Part shown: piece after piece, positions 62,802 through 64,000 of the stretch
Layout of the letters: every line of letters starts with the position of its first letter
Position numbering within the stretch: the first letter of the stretch is position 1
Assembly (NCBI GenBank): GCA_018061065.1
Contig: JAGOUV010000006.1
Location: forward strand, 1 to 64,000
Direction: 5' to 3'
DNA from: Candidatus Altimarinota bacterium
GTDB lineage: Bacteria > Patescibacteriota > Gracilibacteria > UBA1369 > UM-FILTER-53-11
DNA length: 64,000 bases
Made by a program: the position numbers and the translations under genes
The notes under the pieces: generated by a model
The model's database searches: none
Seen by the model: the letters and a program-made list of their open reading frames with translations, nothing else
Told to the model about the DNA's origin: nothing

Positions 62802-64000
62802 ATGTCTACACACAAACTTGTTTCTAAATCGGCAGTCATTTTTTTAATTGTGTCTTTGACCATCCAGCCACTGCTAATGCCGTTTTCGGCTTCAGCTTTT
62901 GGACTCTCCACAACTAATCCCGAGAGCCAGCCGATAGAAAAAATAGAAATCTCAAGTCCTACTACGGTAGCACCTGAGTCGCTTACACTTACTCCCACGG
63001 TACTGCCACCAACAAAAGAACTTCCGACCGTGCAACCGGTTGGAGATTTTAAAATTGAAGCTTCTCCCACGAATCCGACAGACTCGACTACCCAAATTAT
63101 CGAACCGATCTCTACGATTTCAACGCCTGAGTTACCAACTACCGTAACGCCTTCTTTTGATCCGATGATTCCCGGGACTACGATTACTCCCAATCCTTTT
63201 TTGCTTGCTGAACCCCCAGAGACGATCACAACCGCTCCGGTTTTTCCACTCTTTACTATGCCCGAGTATCAGCTCACGAAAGAGTATCTCGATACTAAGA
63301 TGGAGGTGCTTGATGAAAAGACCGATATAGCCTATCTCCCAGATGGCACAACGGTGCATCGTTTATACAACAACCCGCGCCTTTTGTATCAAGATGGCGA
63401 GGAGCTAAAGGTGCAAGATGAGGATTGGAGTTTGTTTAACGAGATGACGGATACTCAGTTAACACCCCAGGACGAAGCGGGCTACGAGTATGAAATTCCC
63501 ACGGAAGATACATTGGAAAATACAGATACTGTCGTCGTGCGAACCGGAGTGTTTCAAAAAGGAGAAGAAGTTATCGAGCCACAGACCGCACAGTTCGAAC
63601 AGACGCAAGAAGACAACGTAACTGTTACCCGTTATACCGATGTCTACCCAGGTGTCGACACCGTATTCCGCGACAGTGGTTTTAAACGTGATCGTGAGAT
63701 AATTATTAAAGAGCCTCTCAAAAACATCACTCCATCAGACACGCTGCTATTTTGGGAAGAGTACGAAATTCCAGAAGGTGCAAAGGTTGTTGCGGGGGAT
63801 GGCACAGTTGTAACTGGCACCCACAAACAAGGCATGGAGCCGGTTAATATTAAGTCTGCGGATGGGGTAAATGTTCATATCAGTGGTTCCATGATGTTTG
63901 ATGGCACGATCGAGCATCGAGACGAGCTGGATCTTTCCCCCGATGTTTTGTTGGGTCTGGATGAGATAATCGAGGTGAAAGGTAATACGTTGCGAATTGG
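62802..64000 (+). CDS. N-terminal part of a large secreted/surface protein (3' end outside window)
   Basis: The frame starts at ATG 62802 and stays open to the window end (399 codons). Signal peptide: MSTHKLVSKSAVIFLIVSLT..., cleaved near FSASA. A ~140-residue Pro/Thr/Ser-rich linker follows. From about residue 165 a folded region carries TVHRLYNNPRLLYQDGEELKVQDEDW and 'TRYTDVYPGVDTVFRDSGFKRDREIII'. The phrase YPGVDtvyR...k.eiil is familiar from the start of DNRLRE/Rhs-type giant surface or toxin proteins. No repeats or catalytic domain are reached in the window, so the final identity is open. Confidence 0.75.
   Translation, partial: MSTHKLVSKSAVIFLIVSLTIQPLLMPFSASAFGLSTTNPESQPIEKIEISSPTTVAPESLTLTPTVLPPTKELPTVQPVGDFKIEASPTNPTDSTTQIIEPISTISTPELPTTVTPSFDPMIPGTTITPNPFLLAEPPETITTAPVFPLFTMPEYQLTKEYLDTKMEVLDEKTDIAYLPDGTTVHRLYNNPRLLYQDGEELKVQDEDWSLFNEMTDTQLTPQDEAGYEYEIPTEDTLENTDTVVVRTGVFQKGEEVIEPQTAQFEQTQEDNVTVTRYTDVYPGVDTVFRDSGFKRDREIIIKEPLKNITPSDTLLFWEEYEIPEGAKVVAGDGTVVTGTHKQGMEPVNIKSADGVNVHISGSMMFDGTIEHRDELDLSPDVLLGLDEIIEVKGNTLRI

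Overview
The window reads as a slice of a small, streamlined bacterial chromosome, most plausibly from the Candidate Phyla Radiation / Patescibacteria (a Peregrinibacteria-like lineage is a guess). Supporting signs are tight gene packing, many short lineage-specific proteins, a TrbL/VirB6-like membrane protein cluster, a type IV pilus cluster and almost complete absence of Shine-Dalgarno motifs. There is no rRNA gene here, so the placement is an inference. UGA is used as a stop throughout, so this is not a code-25 (UGA = Gly) organism.

Layout. 1-4.3 kb: tail of an unknown protein, a nitrilase-family enzyme, an orphan CuA-type cupredoxin lipoprotein, an RsiV-like lipoprotein, a CtpA protease and a G+C-rich foreign-looking lipoprotein gene closed by a strong hairpin. 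4.3-12.2 kb: DUF4256-like protein, PcrA/UvrD helicase, a nonsense-broken ORF6N gene, a putative metallopeptidase, an L,D-transpeptidase, YebC, LexA and tRNA-Thr(CGU). 12.2-20.5 kb: small proteins, a lone receiver protein, MutS, MutL, the rpsF-ssb-rpsR operon and ProB. 20.5-28.8 kb: a four-gene cluster encoding two membrane proteins and two very large soluble proteins of unknown function. 28.8-36.6 kb: a complete F1Fo ATP synthase operon in the order atpD-C-(I/Q)-B-E-F-H-A-G, then mltG. 36.6-51.2 kb: ThrS, PrsW, UvrA, a DHH phosphoesterase, RecJ, MiaA and the rplJ-rplL operon. 51.2-59 kb: type IV pilus genes (PilN-, PilO-, PilB-, PilC-like, three pilin-like proteins). 59-64 kb: a Gly-rich surface protein with a MYXO-CTERM-like tail, a TrmB-family regulator, a large palindrome, a candidate structured RNA and the start of a big secreted protein.

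How it works together. DNA repair is well represented (PcrA/UvrD, MutS, endonuclease-type MutL, UvrA, RecJ, SSB, LexA). Energy is handled by a proton-type ATP synthase. The envelope is shaped by an L,D-transpeptidase, MltG, CtpA and PrsW. Surface contact relies on type IV pili and large secreted proteins.

Expression signals are the most striking global feature. For about a dozen genes a -10 hexamer lies only 6-10 nt before the start codon, which predicts leaderless or nearly leaderless mRNAs. Genes inside operons are preceded by A/C/U-rich spacers without Shine-Dalgarno motifs. The best candidates for undescribed biology are the 20.5-28.8 kb cluster, the four-way-junction RNA near 62.6 kb with its neighbouring palindrome, the MYXO-CTERM-like protein, the orphan CuA lipoprotein and the leaderless, Shine-Dalgarno-free expression pattern.
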